From positions 1,674,001-1,738,000 of the forward strand of contig JAXGZQ010000001.1 of assembly GCA_040776905.1 (NCBI GenBank): a stretch of 64,000 nucleotides of DNA, read 5' to 3'. Source of the stretch: SLHU01 sp009929975 (GTDB taxonomy: Bacteria > Bacillota > Clostridia > Saccharofermentanales > UBA5734). Under the pieces are notes generated by a model. That model saw only the letters and a list, made by a program, of their open reading frames with translations. It made no database searches and was not told the DNA's origin. Shown one piece after another: positions 52,255-60,226 of the stretch; the first letter of the stretch is position 1, and each line of letters starts with the position of its first letter. The translations under genes and the position numbers were made by a program.

Positions 52255-52677
52255 TTACAAAACCTCCTTACACTGAGATGAAAAATAGCGAATTGGGTAG
52301 TTCTTACGTTTTGCCCAGTTGATCTCTGCTCTCATGCCGGAGGAAATGTGGCTTCCAAACACCCAAACCTCGGAGCACTTTGACATCAGTACATTTCCAA
52401 AGAACAAACCAAGTTCTCGTTCATCAGGATCACTGTCATCAAGAAACTGAGTAAAAAGTAGATGTGGAGCGATAGGGATGTTCCCCATCGAAACCGCGAA
52501 CCTACTATAGCGTCTGGCAGAGTCGGTGTTTCTTTCAATATCACCTGAGTAGGGTGAGCAGATATACACAAGTGGACGAAAGGCTCTAGCGGCCTTTTCT
52601 CTTTGTTCAATTTTAGTTAAGGCATCATAAGCAGTGGGGTCGTAGTAACCTTCAGCGTTAAATTTATCAATTCCCAT
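52255..52677 (-). CDS. DUF4406/DUF7768-like protein
   Basis: This 140-residue protein has VYICSPYSGDIERNTDSARRY and VWVFGSHISSGMRAEINWAKR, the pattern of nucleoside 2-deoxyribosyltransferase-like DUF4406 and related proteins in phages. Such domains may bind or modify nucleotides. The stop lies one base before the VapE gene start, so they are coupled. Confidence 0.75.
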   Translation of the reverse strand: MGIDKFNAEGYYDPTAYDALTKIEQREKAARAFRPLVYICSPYSGDIERNTDSARRYSRFAVSMGNIPIAPHLLFTQFLDDSDPDERELGLFFGNVLMSKCSEVWVFGSHISSGMRAEINWAKRKNYPIRYFSSQCKEVL

Positions 52678-52691
52678 TAGTAGAACCCCCT

Positions 52692-53360
52692 TTATGCTGA
52701 CCTATCGGAAATCTTCATCTTGTACCATTCCAGATAGCGCTTACGCTGTTCATAGTCTGGAACAGAGAGAAGAAGTCCAATGTCAACTTTTTGAAGTGTC
52801 TCGAGCATTTTAACTTGGTCATCGCTTAGGTATGGACGGATGCTGGTGCCTTTTTCAAGGTTATACTTTTGTCTGATTTGCTTCGCAGACATTCCAGTTA
52901 CAATGCGGTTTATCATGTCGCATTCATTGCTGAAGTGATAAGGCTTGGGGTTTTCGTGAAGCAGCTTTATATTTTCAGTCAGCAGAGGGAAATCCTTACG
53001 AGCTGTAACCAAAGTTGTGATGAAATCTTCCATCTCATTGAAACGTTTAATATAAAGTTCTTTAAATCGCATGGCCTTTTGTCCGGTGTAACCCATAACA
53101 AGCATCGTGAAACCATCTCTTGTCATCATGTAACAGGGCTGCTTTTTATTTTGAGAACTGATGTAAGAGGACGGCTCAAAATTGAGCAGAGCAAATTCTT
53201 CACTTAACCCAGAAGTGGGGTCAGTGATTCGTGCAATATCTCTAAGAACATTTTTGTGCTCCTTATCAAAAAACTCTGCCACGTAAAGACTGTCCACTCG
53301 TGCAGTGTCCCTAGTGTCTGCAAATATACCGTATTTGTCTTTTGGAATTAATGCTTTCAT
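52692..53360 (-). CDS. Rha-family phage regulatory protein
   Basis: This 222-residue protein carries the Rha/pRha domain: VDSLYVAEFFDKEHKNVLRDI, FALLNFEPSSYI, and YMMTRDGFTMLVMGYTGQKA, followed by a C-terminal helical region with an HTH-like GMSAKQIRQKYNLEKGTS. Rha proteins affect phage growth and lysogeny decisions. The stop of the upstream gene is immediately adjacent. Confidence 0.85.
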   Translation of the reverse strand: MKALIPKDKYGIFADTRDTARVDSLYVAEFFDKEHKNVLRDIARITDPTSGLSEEFALLNFEPSSYISSQNKKQPCYMMTRDGFTMLVMGYTGQKAMRFKELYIKRFNEMEDFITTLVTARKDFPLLTENIKLLHENPKPYHFSNECDMINRIVTGMSAKQIRQKYNLEKGTSIRPYLSDDQVKMLETLQKVDIGLLLSVPDYEQRKRYLEWYKMKISDRSA

Positions 53361-53569
53361 TAGAATTCCTCCAATCTTGACTTACTGCACTCAGGACAGA
53401 AAATAGCAGTTCCATAAAGGTCGCTTTCTCCATCACTAAACAGCTCCGAAATGTCTAAAAAGATTTCAACACCGCAATCAGGACAGGTGGTGAATACATT
53501 GTCATCATGGATTTCTACCCTGATTTCCAATGTGTCGTTGATTGATTCTTTTACATAAAACATATTCAT
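53360..53569 (-). CDS. Small zinc-binding phage protein
   Basis: This 69-residue protein begins MNMFYVKESINDTLEIRVE and has TCPDCGVEIFLDI and IFCPECSKSRLEE, a likely zinc ribbon. ATG 53569 is eight bases from the middle of ATGGAGG. The in-frame extension to 53680 runs through a leader RNA motif (copy B) and is rejected. Confidence 0.6.
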   Translation of the reverse strand: MNMFYVKESINDTLEIRVEIHDDNVFTTCPDCGVEIFLDISELFSDGESDLYGTAIFCPECSKSRLEEF

Positions 53570-53645
53570 TACCTCCATTTCTTGAAGGCTTAAGTGCCTT
53601 CTACTGTTCACAGGACAGAAACCTCCCCTGTGAGTAGTAAAAGGA
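53570..53645 (-). promoter_or_regulatory. Leader RNA motif, copy B
   Basis: On the minus strand TACTACTCA, CACAGG/CCTGTG stem around GGAGGTTTCTGT, the conserved TGTCCTGTGAA, an outer CTACT/AGTAG pairing, then a hairpin AAGGC/GCCTT before the ribosome binding site of the 53360 gene. It overlaps the end of the polymerase gene only at its 5' edge. Confidence 0.55.
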
Positions 53646-55586
53646 CTAATCTTTTTTATAGAAATTCGTTTCATAACCATCTGCCCTCATTAAGAGCCCT
53701 TTTGCCCAAGGCGGGGTATGGCTCATTTGATGGCAAATAGTTTCAGTGGATGTTTCCATACCAGCTTCGATGACAATTTCATCATGTACATGAATGACGA
53801 TGTTGTAATCCTTGAGAGCATGCATGGAATAACATAGAAGATCACGACTGGTTGCCTGGACGATGTTCTCCACAAACTTTGGGCCATAGCTATCAATGCG
53901 TTCCCATTTTTTTGTGCCACCGACGCCTTCATAAGTGATGCAGTCTGAACCAAACATATTTGTGCCGATACGAGGTTTTACATAGGAGAGTCTTCTTCCA
54001 GAAGGGAGGGTGATAAAGAGCATTCCACTTTGGTAAGAAAATCGGATGCCATGTGTTTCAGTGATGGTCCGTTCTCTAACTGCTTTCATGGCAGCCTTAT
54101 CAACTGCCCACCAGAGCCTGACTATATTTGGATTGGTAGTACGCCAAGCTGTAACCAGGGGTTGTAGTTCATCTTCATTTAGACCCATCTCCAGAGCACC
54201 CATGGCTTTAAGGGCACCGGCAGATCCCCCATAACCAAGGGCCAATTCTGCGATCTTACCTTTTTGCCTTAAGTGGCCATTGACTCCATGTTTTTCAACA
54301 GGAACACCAAACATCTGAGAAGCAGAAGCGCAATAGATATCACCACCAGACTCGAAAACTTGCTGGCGCCATTTTTCTCCGGCAAGCCATGCAATAACTC
54401 TGGCTTCAATAGCAGAGAAGTCTGCAACGATGAATTTGCGACCAGCAGTAGGAATGAAGGAGGTGCGGATGAGTTCTGATAGAACCTCGGGCATGGAATC
54501 ATAAAGCATCTCTAAAGCCTCAAAATCGCCGCAGCGAACAAGGGCTCGTGCCTGTTCTAAATCAGGGAGGTGGTTTTGAGGAAGGTTCTGAAGCTGAATA
54601 ATTCTTCCTGCCCATCGTCCTGTTCGATTAGCACCATAGAATTGGAACATACCTCGTGCACGACCATCTGCACACACTGCGTTTTCCATGGCAGAGTATT
54701 TTTTGACTGAAGACTTGGCCAGTGATTGTCTTAACTCCAATACTTCTTTAAGATTTGGTGGAGCAGTTTGAATGAGCTCAGAGACCACTTTTTTTCCTAA
54801 TGAGTCTGTTTCAAGTCCCTGGTCCGACAACCAGTTCTTCATCTGTGCTACGGAGTTAGGGTTATCAAGATCCGTTAGTCTTTTCATTTTCTGGAGCAGC
54901 TCTGAACGAGACCGAGTATCCATCTTTATTGCCTCATTTACAAATGGCATATCCAAAGAAACACCACGATCATTGATCTCCTGGTCAAGGTGGTATTCAC
55001 TCCACACTTCTTCAGGCACGGGAAATTTTGATAGTTTTTCCTGGATGGCTATTTCAGCTTCAACATCACGAAGGTTGTAGGACTTAAATTCAGACCATTT
55101 ATCAGGAACATGGATTGGTAGATTACGAGACCGACCACCATTTGTAGCTGTTGGATTACAGGGCTTGCAAAAATATCTGATCAGTTCTTTTCCTTCTGAT
55201 AGTTTTTGTTTTTCAAGTCCAAGGACAGCGCCACTGCCTTCAAGAGAAAGGGGTAAACCCATATAAGCAGACCAGACCATCGTGCATCGCCATGATTTTG
55301 GGCTGAGGTATTGGCCATTAGGTAACCCTAGCCATTTTGATAGACAAATTCTTTCGAACTGGGCATTAAAGGCCCACTTAATAATGGATGGATCAGTAAG
55401 GGCTGATTGTATTTCTTCAGGAAGTTTTTCACCACTAGCAAGGTCAATCACCTCGATATCGCCACCATCTATGGAGTATCCAAAGAGCAGGATCTCAAAG
55501 TCAGATGATTCTATATAGCGGTAGACCCCGCTTTTGGCGAGGTCTACACTACTATAGCTTTCGATATCGATGCTTATTGTCCTCAA
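53646..55586 (-). CDS. Phage family A DNA polymerase
   Basis: This 646-residue protein has a 3'-5' exonuclease start with Asp7 and Glu9 (SIDIESYS), and polymerase motifs A (DFSAIEARVIAWLAGE), B (RQKGKIAELALGYGG) and C (HVHDEIVIEA). It lacks the 5' nuclease of bacterial Pol I. It replicates the phage genome. Stop and start overlap with the ssDNA-binding gene by four bases. Confidence 0.95.
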   Translation of the reverse strand: MRTISIDIESYSSVDLAKSGVYRYIESSDFEILLFGYSIDGGDIEVIDLASGEKLPEEIQSALTDPSIIKWAFNAQFERICLSKWLGLPNGQYLSPKSWRCTMVWSAYMGLPLSLEGSGAVLGLEKQKLSEGKELIRYFCKPCNPTATNGGRSRNLPIHVPDKWSEFKSYNLRDVEAEIAIQEKLSKFPVPEEVWSEYHLDQEINDRGVSLDMPFVNEAIKMDTRSRSELLQKMKRLTDLDNPNSVAQMKNWLSDQGLETDSLGKKVVSELIQTAPPNLKEVLELRQSLAKSSVKKYSAMENAVCADGRARGMFQFYGANRTGRWAGRIIQLQNLPQNHLPDLEQARALVRCGDFEALEMLYDSMPEVLSELIRTSFIPTAGRKFIVADFSAIEARVIAWLAGEKWRQQVFESGGDIYCASASQMFGVPVEKHGVNGHLRQKGKIAELALGYGGSAGALKAMGALEMGLNEDELQPLVTAWRTTNPNIVRLWWAVDKAAMKAVRERTITETHGIRFSYQSGMLFITLPSGRRLSYVKPRIGTNMFGSDCITYEGVGGTKKWERIDSYGPKFVENIVQATSRDLLCYSMHALKDYNIVIHVHDEIVIEAGMETSTETICHQMSHTPPWAKGLLMRADGYETNFYKKD

Positions 55587-56161
55587 GACAGGAAATCCTC
55601 ATCAAGGTCAGTGGCGAAATCGTCCTCAGCCCTGGACTTTCCACCAAGAGGCTCGCCGTCTCTGATTTTCTGGAGGTTGTTTAGACCGCAGGCGATTCCT
55701 CTGTTTCCGTTGCTGTTAAAGGCATAGAAGTTGATGCTTGCCCTACCATATACTCCACTGTAAACCTCGGAGCGAGTAAGGATAACGTTTCTGTCTGCAT
55801 CTACAATGCCTGGAGCAGTAGCTGAGTTGGCATTGATGAAGTAGGCATTAGCATAGGCTGGATCATCTGGTCTTTCTAAATCTCCGTCTCTGAGAGGCGT
55901 TTTGATACTTGTAAGAGGTGGGATGGACTTTCCGTTGCCTTTAAGCTTTGCTTCACCTTCATGGTAAGCGGCCTCAATGGCAGCTTTAACTTTGGCTACA
56001 GTGGCAGTATCTGATTTAGGAATGATGAGGGATACCGAGAATTTTGGAGTGCCACCGTTAATGGACTTTGCTTCCCAGACATTGGCGTAAGACCAGCGAG
56101 TGTCAGGACCTGTGATAACTTTCATGGGGTTACTGTTTGATTTGTTTGCATTATTGGACAT
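55583..56161 (-). CDS. DUF2815 ssDNA-binding protein
   Basis: This 192-residue protein starts at ATG 56161 after AAGGAGGAAAATCAT and has MKVITGPDTRWSYANVWEAKS, LIIPKSDTATVAKVKAAIE, YANAYFINANSATAPGIVDA and the FYAFNSNGNRGIACGLNNL core of DUF2815. It is likely an ssDNA-binding OB-fold protein that acts with the polymerase and DUF2800 protein. The acidic C-terminus (ATDLDEDFLS) matches ssDNA-binding tails. Confidence 0.88.
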   Translation of the reverse strand: MSNNANKSNSNPMKVITGPDTRWSYANVWEAKSINGGTPKFSVSLIIPKSDTATVAKVKAAIEAAYHEGEAKLKGNGKSIPPLTSIKTPLRDGDLERPDDPAYANAYFINANSATAPGIVDADRNVILTRSEVYSGVYGRASINFYAFNSNGNRGIACGLNNLQKIRDGEPLGGKSRAEDDFATDLDEDFLS

Positions 56162-56174
56162 ATGATTTTCCTCC

Positions 56175-57296
56175 TTAAATTTCATTAAAATCGTGTTGTG
56201 CTGTATTAATTGGCGGGCGTTTGTCACTCTCAGGAACCAGTGTTGGTTTCCCTTGAGGCTTTTCAATGTAGCTTCCTAGAACTTCCTCAAATCGCTTCTT
56301 ACCGATAAGAGAGGTCAAGGCAGTAATACCAAGAAGCTTTTGTTCATATGGATCAAAGCCTTCTGCGCTGACGGCTTTAGCAACCGCAGTTTCATCAGTG
56401 TATCTTCGATTAGAGCGTCCTTCGACCAGCTTCCATCCGTTCCACTGCTTTCCGCTGACTGCTGATTGCAGTGCGTAATCTTTGATATCGGATGCCCAAG
56501 AGATTAGACCATCTAATTTAGATAGGATGTCTTCAACCTCGTAATCATCGAGTAGAGGGGGCATCTTGAAGTCGTATTTGGCCAGCTCCATGTTGTGCTC
56601 AGCTCTGGTACGGCATTCGTGCTTTGCTTTGCAAAATCCACACCAATCACCACACTTGAAGTCCCCTTCACCAGCAAAGGCCAGCTCTGCAGTTGGTTTA
56701 AGAACTTCATTAGCCCACTGGTACAAGGATTCTTTAGATATCGTATGGGTGGATATGTTGTTTCTACGAGGCTGATAGATGGTCATGGAAACCGTGTCGA
56801 TGTCATAGATTCTATCGAAGATTTCTAGGGCACCCAGTGCATAGAGCTTCATCTGCGGATTGTCTTCTGCTTCAACTAAAATTCCCTGTCCATGCTTGTA
56901 GTCACATACATGGATCTTGGAATCAGCGATGATCAAGCAATCTCCGGTACCGAAGCCGCCTTCAACGTACTTAGAGAAGTCCAGCCTTTGCTCTATAAGA
57001 ACAACCGGATCCGCGCATTTTTCTTTTGCAGCTTCTACCAGCTCAAGAATGTAAGCTGCATAGCCATTCGCACATTCTTCCATCTCTTCACTGTAGTGGG
57101 TGAGATTTTCTGTTGGATCCTTGCCTGGGAGTCCAAGAGCAACTTTTAATTTGTACTCACATAGGGTATGAGCATCGGTGCCTTCAGCAGCGTAGCTACT
57201 TCCTTTATCTTCATAAGACTCACTGAGCCTGACAGAAGGAGGACAGTTTAACCACCTATGAGATGAAGAGGCTGAAAGAAGTGCATGTTTACCCAT
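56175..57296 (-). CDS. DUF2800 PD-(D/E)xK nuclease-like protein
   Basis: This 373-residue protein has HALLSASSSHRWLNCPPSVRL, AAEGTDAHTLCEYKLK, IADSKIHVCDYKHGQGILVE (the Asp and Lys of the nuclease site) and a Cys set (CGDWCGFCKAKHEC) that likely holds an iron-sulfur cluster, as in Cas4/AddB-type nucleases. It works in phage recombination or end processing. ATG 57296 is preferred to TTG 57302. Confidence 0.88.
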   Translation of the reverse strand: MGKHALLSASSSHRWLNCPPSVRLSESYEDKGSSYAAEGTDAHTLCEYKLKVALGLPGKDPTENLTHYSEEMEECANGYAAYILELVEAAKEKCADPVVLIEQRLDFSKYVEGGFGTGDCLIIADSKIHVCDYKHGQGILVEAEDNPQMKLYALGALEIFDRIYDIDTVSMTIYQPRRNNISTHTISKESLYQWANEVLKPTAELAFAGEGDFKCGDWCGFCKAKHECRTRAEHNMELAKYDFKMPPLLDDYEVEDILSKLDGLISWASDIKDYALQSAVSGKQWNGWKLVEGRSNRRYTDETAVAKAVSAEGFDPYEQKLLGITALTSLIGKKRFEEVLGSYIEKPQGKPTLVPESDKRPPINTAQHDFNEI

Positions 57297-57612
57297 TTCC
57301 AAGTACCTCGGCTTCTGCTAGGAGTGCTGGATAATCTGAAGCATTAATTTCTGAGAGCTTATCAGCACCGTACTTTTGAAGTAGCTCTCGAATTTTTGCT
57401 GTATGGCCATCTCGACTTTTTTCAGCCAGAACCGCTCTAACTTCTTCAAGAGTTATGGCCTTTTCTTCTGGTGCAGGATTTTCTGGTTTAGCAGGTGTTG
57501 GTTCATCGCTACTACTGAACATGCTGGAAAGAGACTGAGATATGCCTATCAGCGTTTCACCACATTGGTTCAGCTCTTTAACTAATAGAGAGAGTTCACT
57601 CATTTTGCCCAT
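57289..57612 (-). CDS. Small phage protein of the DUF2800 operon
   Basis: This 107-residue protein begins MGKMSELSLLVKELNQCGET, has a Pro/Ala/Glu-rich middle and ends with AKIRELLQKYGADKLSEINASDYPALLAEAEVLG, a helical module often labelled rrp5 by mistake in phages. It overlaps the DUF2800 gene by eight bases and has AAAGGAGG before ATG 57612. Function unknown; the C-terminal module occurs with single-strand-binding and recombination genes. Confidence 0.65.
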   Translation of the reverse strand: MGKMSELSLLVKELNQCGETLIGISQSLSSMFSSSDEPTPAKPENPAPEEKAITLEEVRAVLAEKSRDGHTAKIRELLQKYGADKLSEINASDYPALLAEAEVLGNG

Positions 57613-57772
57613 CTGGTTTTCCTCCTTTTTCTTTCTCTTGCTGCGATAGCGCGGTAAGCTTCTTAGCAAGGCGCTTTGACACTACGCTGATGGCGGTAAG
57701 AACATCGGCCAGTTCTTCATCCATTTCAGGATCCCGGCTCTGAGTGTCAGTTTGGTTTGCTTGATTCTGCAT
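57596..57772 (-). CDS. Short acidic/basic phage protein
   Basis: This 58-residue protein (MQNQANQTDTQSRDPEMDEE) has a helical ADVLTAISVVSKRLAKKLTAL core. ATG 57772 lies seven bases after GGAGG in the second hairpin of leader motif copy C. Its end overlaps the next gene by 17 bases. No family is recognised; it is the first gene of the early DUF2800 transcript. Confidence 0.55.
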   Translation of the reverse strand: MQNQANQTDTQSRDPEMDEELADVLTAISVVSKRLAKKLTALSQQEKEKGGKPDGQNE

Positions 57773-57851
57773 TGTTTAACCTCCGTTCCGAGGGCTATTT
57801 TGTTCCCCTCAACCTTCACAGGACAAAAGTGAGAAGTTTGAGTAATGACTT
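57773..57851 (-). promoter_or_regulatory. Leader RNA motif, copy C
   Basis: On the minus strand ATTACTCA, a CTTCTCA/TGAGGGG stem around the loop TGTCCTGTGAA, then CCCTC-GGAAC-GGAGG-like pairing near the ribosome binding site of the 57596 gene. It lies directly downstream of copy D, so the two are a tandem. Confidence 0.62.
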
Positions 57852-57869
57852 TGAAAAATAGTTTTTATG

Positions 57870-57916
57870 ATGCCCTCTGATATCCACAGGACACCAGAGA
57901 GCATTTTGAGTAATGA
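57870..57916 (-). promoter_or_regulatory. Leader RNA motif, copy D
   Basis: On the minus strand ATTACTCA, then GCTCTCTG ... CAGAGGGC as an eight-pair stem (one G-T) enclosing TGTCCTGTGGA. It begins right after the stop of the sigma-like gene and precedes copy C. Confidence 0.6.
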
Positions 57917-57917
57917 A

Positions 57918-58466
57918 TTACATCCAGTCTTTTAGGACTTCTCTTAGTTGAGAAAAAAGCTTGAGTTTGCGATTGTTGACTGTCTTTTGAGCGCAACCAA
58001 TGCACTCAGCAATTTCTCGTTCGGTTTTTCCTATGCTGAAGAGCTCAGCAATGCGCCGGTTTTCTGGGTCTAGTTCATCCAGGGCGGCGAAGAGTTCCTC
58101 TAGAAGAAGCTTGTCCTCCACAAGTTCATCAATGTTTATTGAATCTGGTACGTCAAAACCATCAGCACTGAACTTGTCCAATGACAGAACACCGCCTGTC
58201 CGATCAATTAGTGGCAAACCTTTTTCAGCGCGTTCCAGATCACATTCACGACAGTTTCGAGTACATCGCTTTGTGCCACCTTTGCCGTCACTGATGATGC
58301 AGCGTTTTTCGCGTTCTTGACGTTTTTTCTCTGCCCATAAAGGCTGTTTATAGGCTCGATAGACTTCCTCTGTGACTTCAATGACTTGATTCTCGATCGT
58401 TAGGTGCCAAGCACCATCGTAGAAGTCTTTGTTCTTTGGTTGACTTTGATTTTCGTTGATTGACAT
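57918..58466 (-). CDS. Phage sigma-70 region-4-like transcription factor
   Basis: This 182-residue protein starts at ATG 58466, after GAAGGAGGGC. It has CTRNCRECDLERA, a possible zinc site, near residue 68, then LFAALDELDPENRRIAELFSIGKTEREIAECIGCAQKTVNNRKLKLFSQL, a complete sigma region-4 helix-turn-helix. It lacks region 2, so it is a sigma-like regulator, not a full sigma factor. It is the first gene of the early unit and follows a long structured leader. Confidence 0.78.
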   Translation of the reverse strand: MSINENQSQPKNKDFYDGAWHLTIENQVIEVTEEVYRAYKQPLWAEKKRQEREKRCIISDGKGGTKRCTRNCRECDLERAEKGLPLIDRTGGVLSLDKFSADGFDVPDSINIDELVEDKLLLEELFAALDELDPENRRIAELFSIGKTEREIAECIGCAQKTVNNRKLKLFSQLREVLKDWM

Positions 58467-58660
58467 ATAAATAGCCCTCCTTCGGCTTAAAACCGAGATG
58501 GAGAGCTCATATGCCATAGCTAATAAGCCACAAGGCAGACTGGTACCGTAGTCAGGAGTTATCTCCATCTCAAACTGGCACCAGCACTTCCAAGTGGCTG
58601 GAGCATGCATATTTAGTTTTTCATCACTTAACACTTGGAAGATGCCTGTACATGGCTGTT
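58467..58660 (-). promoter_or_regulatory. Long structured 5' leader of the phage early operon
   Basis: The minus-strand leader holds a perfect 9-base-pair closing stem (58563-58571 with 58495-58503) around a multibranch region with a GGAG-ATAA-CTCC hairpin. It also has a perfect 10-base-pair long-range pairing (58632-58641 with 58587-58596). The inner strand of the latter can also fold on itself (CCAGC...GCTGG), so two exclusive states exist. The last hairpin (CGG/CCG) abuts the ribosome binding site. It looks like a riboswitch-type or protein-responsive leader. Confidence 0.55.
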
Positions 58661-58793
58661 AAATGATGATTGGTTGATCAATGAGAAATTGGCGATTGCC
58701 AATTTTAAATTGAAAATATATATTACATATGTTAAAATACATTAACGTCTCATTGGTCTCTTTTATTGTATAAAATGGGGCATAGTGAATTTA

Positions 58794-58828
58794 GATACTT
58801 TGGGATACTGTGAGATACTTTGGATACT
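58794..58828 (+). repeat. Four helically phased GATACT repeats upstream of the ABC-3C operon
   Basis: GATACT starts at 58794, 58804, 58814 and 58823, each unit about ten bases (GATACTTTGG-like). They lie 24-58 bases before the start codon at 58852 and just after a TATAAA -10-like box at 58770. Ten-base spacing puts all copies on one DNA face, as expected for cooperative operator binding. Confidence 0.55.
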
Positions 58829-58851
58829 TTTTGGGGGAGGTGCCAAACTGC

Positions 58852-60012
58852 ATGATGTTTACGGAGTTAGTCCATGCCATTCATCCACATCTTATGAAAG
58901 ATGCGGATGTACCTGATTTCATGAGAAATATTATTCAGATGCTATGTGATATACCAGAAGAAGATTGGTCAACAAAAAAAGACCCGTCGTCTGAACAAGC
59001 CAACAAGGATTCATCCTTGAGGAAGTTCTATACAAAGGGTCCAACAAAAAAATTGGCTAAATCGATGCTTGGTAGATTAACAAGTGAGAATTTTATTGAA
59101 GCAATTTATCATGATGATTCACTCAATGACCGAACTGATACAGTTCTCGAGTCTTTAGCTGAAGACATACAACCTTTCGCGGAAGATGTTGATAAAGATA
59201 ATGTAGGAGAAGTCCTGTTTGATTTGTTTAAGCAATCATTAGATTTTATTGTTAATCCTGAACTAGAGAATGATAGAATAATTGCTTCTGCCAAAGAGGC
59301 TTCTAGAAAAGCTAAGGGTATTTATGGACTAGGTTTACTTGAAGATTGCAGACACACTTGCTCGTATCCTGGATGCGGGAAACATCTACAAACTGTAAAT
59401 GACAAGTACCACACAGCTAATAATTATGAAGTAGCCGGTATCAAAGGAAGCAGATCATTATCATATGAAAATTTGATTGCTATGTGCCATGATTGTTTTC
59501 AGAACTATGTATTCAAACATACAAAAACAGAAGAGAAAGACCTTGTTACGATCAAAAAACTCCAAAGTGATGCTCGTAGTATGCGACAAATCCTCGATGA
59601 GGTTGCTATTGAAAAAGGCATAACCAAGGTTATCTATAATCTTAGTAAAGCAAAACCAACACAGCTATTATCCCTTAACTATGATGCATTGAGGGTACCT
59701 GAGAAAATTGATGAGGAGCTATATCTATTTCTTGTCGATGAAGTGACAGCACATGTGACCAAGTATTACCTATTTATTGAAAAGACGATGAAGGACTTGG
59801 CACAACAAAGTCAATTAAGTGATGGATTACTTCGAGCGCAAATCGCAGATTCCTATAGGAAATTAGCAGAAAAAAAGAAAAGTCCAGAGATAATATATAG
59901 TGCCTTGTCTGAAAAAATTAGAAGTATTACTAAACAGGATATTAGATTTTGTTCAATTGTAGTTTCATATTTTATTCAATCATGCGAGGTGTTCGATGCT
60001 ATTACCAAATAA
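58852..60012 (+). CDS. ABC-three-component (ABC-3C) system protein with HNH-like zinc domain
   Basis: This 386-residue protein has an N-terminal helical region, an HNH-like zinc domain near residues 165-220 (Cys170-x4-Cys175, EVAGI, ENL, Cys212-x2-Cys215), and a C-terminal helical domain ending with VVSYFIQSCEVF, a pattern I associate with ABC-3C C-terminal domains. The HNH histidines are replaced (EVAGI for EVHHI; CHDCF for CxxCH), so nuclease activity is doubtful. ATG 58852 follows GGGGGAGG. It overlaps the next gene by 17 bases. ABC-3C is a predicted conflict system with an ABC-type ATPase as sensor. Confidence 0.72.
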   Translation: MMFTELVHAIHPHLMKDADVPDFMRNIIQMLCDIPEEDWSTKKDPSSEQANKDSSLRKFYTKGPTKKLAKSMLGRLTSENFIEAIYHDDSLNDRTDTVLESLAEDIQPFAEDVDKDNVGEVLFDLFKQSLDFIVNPELENDRIIASAKEASRKAKGIYGLGLLEDCRHTCSYPGCGKHLQTVNDKYHTANNYEVAGIKGSRSLSYENLIAMCHDCFQNYVFKHTKTEEKDLVTIKKLQSDARSMRQILDEVAIEKGITKVIYNLSKAKPTQLLSLNYDALRVPEKIDEELYLFLVDEVTAHVTKYYLFIEKTMKDLAQQSQLSDGLLRAQIADSYRKLAEKKKSPEIIYSALSEKIRSITKQDIRFCSIVVSYFIQSCEVFDAITK

Positions 60013-60226
60013 GCTTTTTTCATATAACGAAAGTGTATTTTCAAAGTTGCCAATTATATTGAGAGCATTGGATCAGCCTAAGACTCCACATGAACTCTTA
60101 TTAAGTTTACAGAATACAATTAAAAGTCCCTTAGAACTATTGGGTGCTCTTGATTGTTTGTACGCACTTAAGGAAATAGAATTTAATGAAGAGGAAGGTA
60201 GGGTCGTACGATGCTTAAAGAAATAA
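59996..60226 (+). CDS. ABC-3C middle component
   Basis: This 76-residue protein (MLLPNKLFSYNESVFSKLP) contains LDQPKTPHELLLSLQNTIKSPLELLGALDCLYALKEIEFNEEEG, a small winged-helix-like domain matching the middle component of ABC-3C systems. It overlaps both neighbours (17 and 16 bases), so all three proteins are produced together and probably assemble. It likely bridges the ATPase and the effector. Confidence 0.75.
   Translation: MLLPNKLFSYNESVFSKLPIILRALDQPKTPHELLLSLQNTIKSPLELLGALDCLYALKEIEFNEEEGRVVRCLKK

Noticed and set aside
53570..53680. N-terminal extension of the 53360 protein through leader motif B
   Set aside because: The strong GGAGG and ATG at 53569 fit a short protein. The extension merely reads the RNA motif (GFCPVNS), as happens at copy A as well.
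58467..58634. An in-frame 56-codon N-terminal extension of the sigma-like protein
   Set aside because: ATG 58466 has a clear AAGGAGGG box. The extension crosses perfect long-range stems and has no ribosome binding site.
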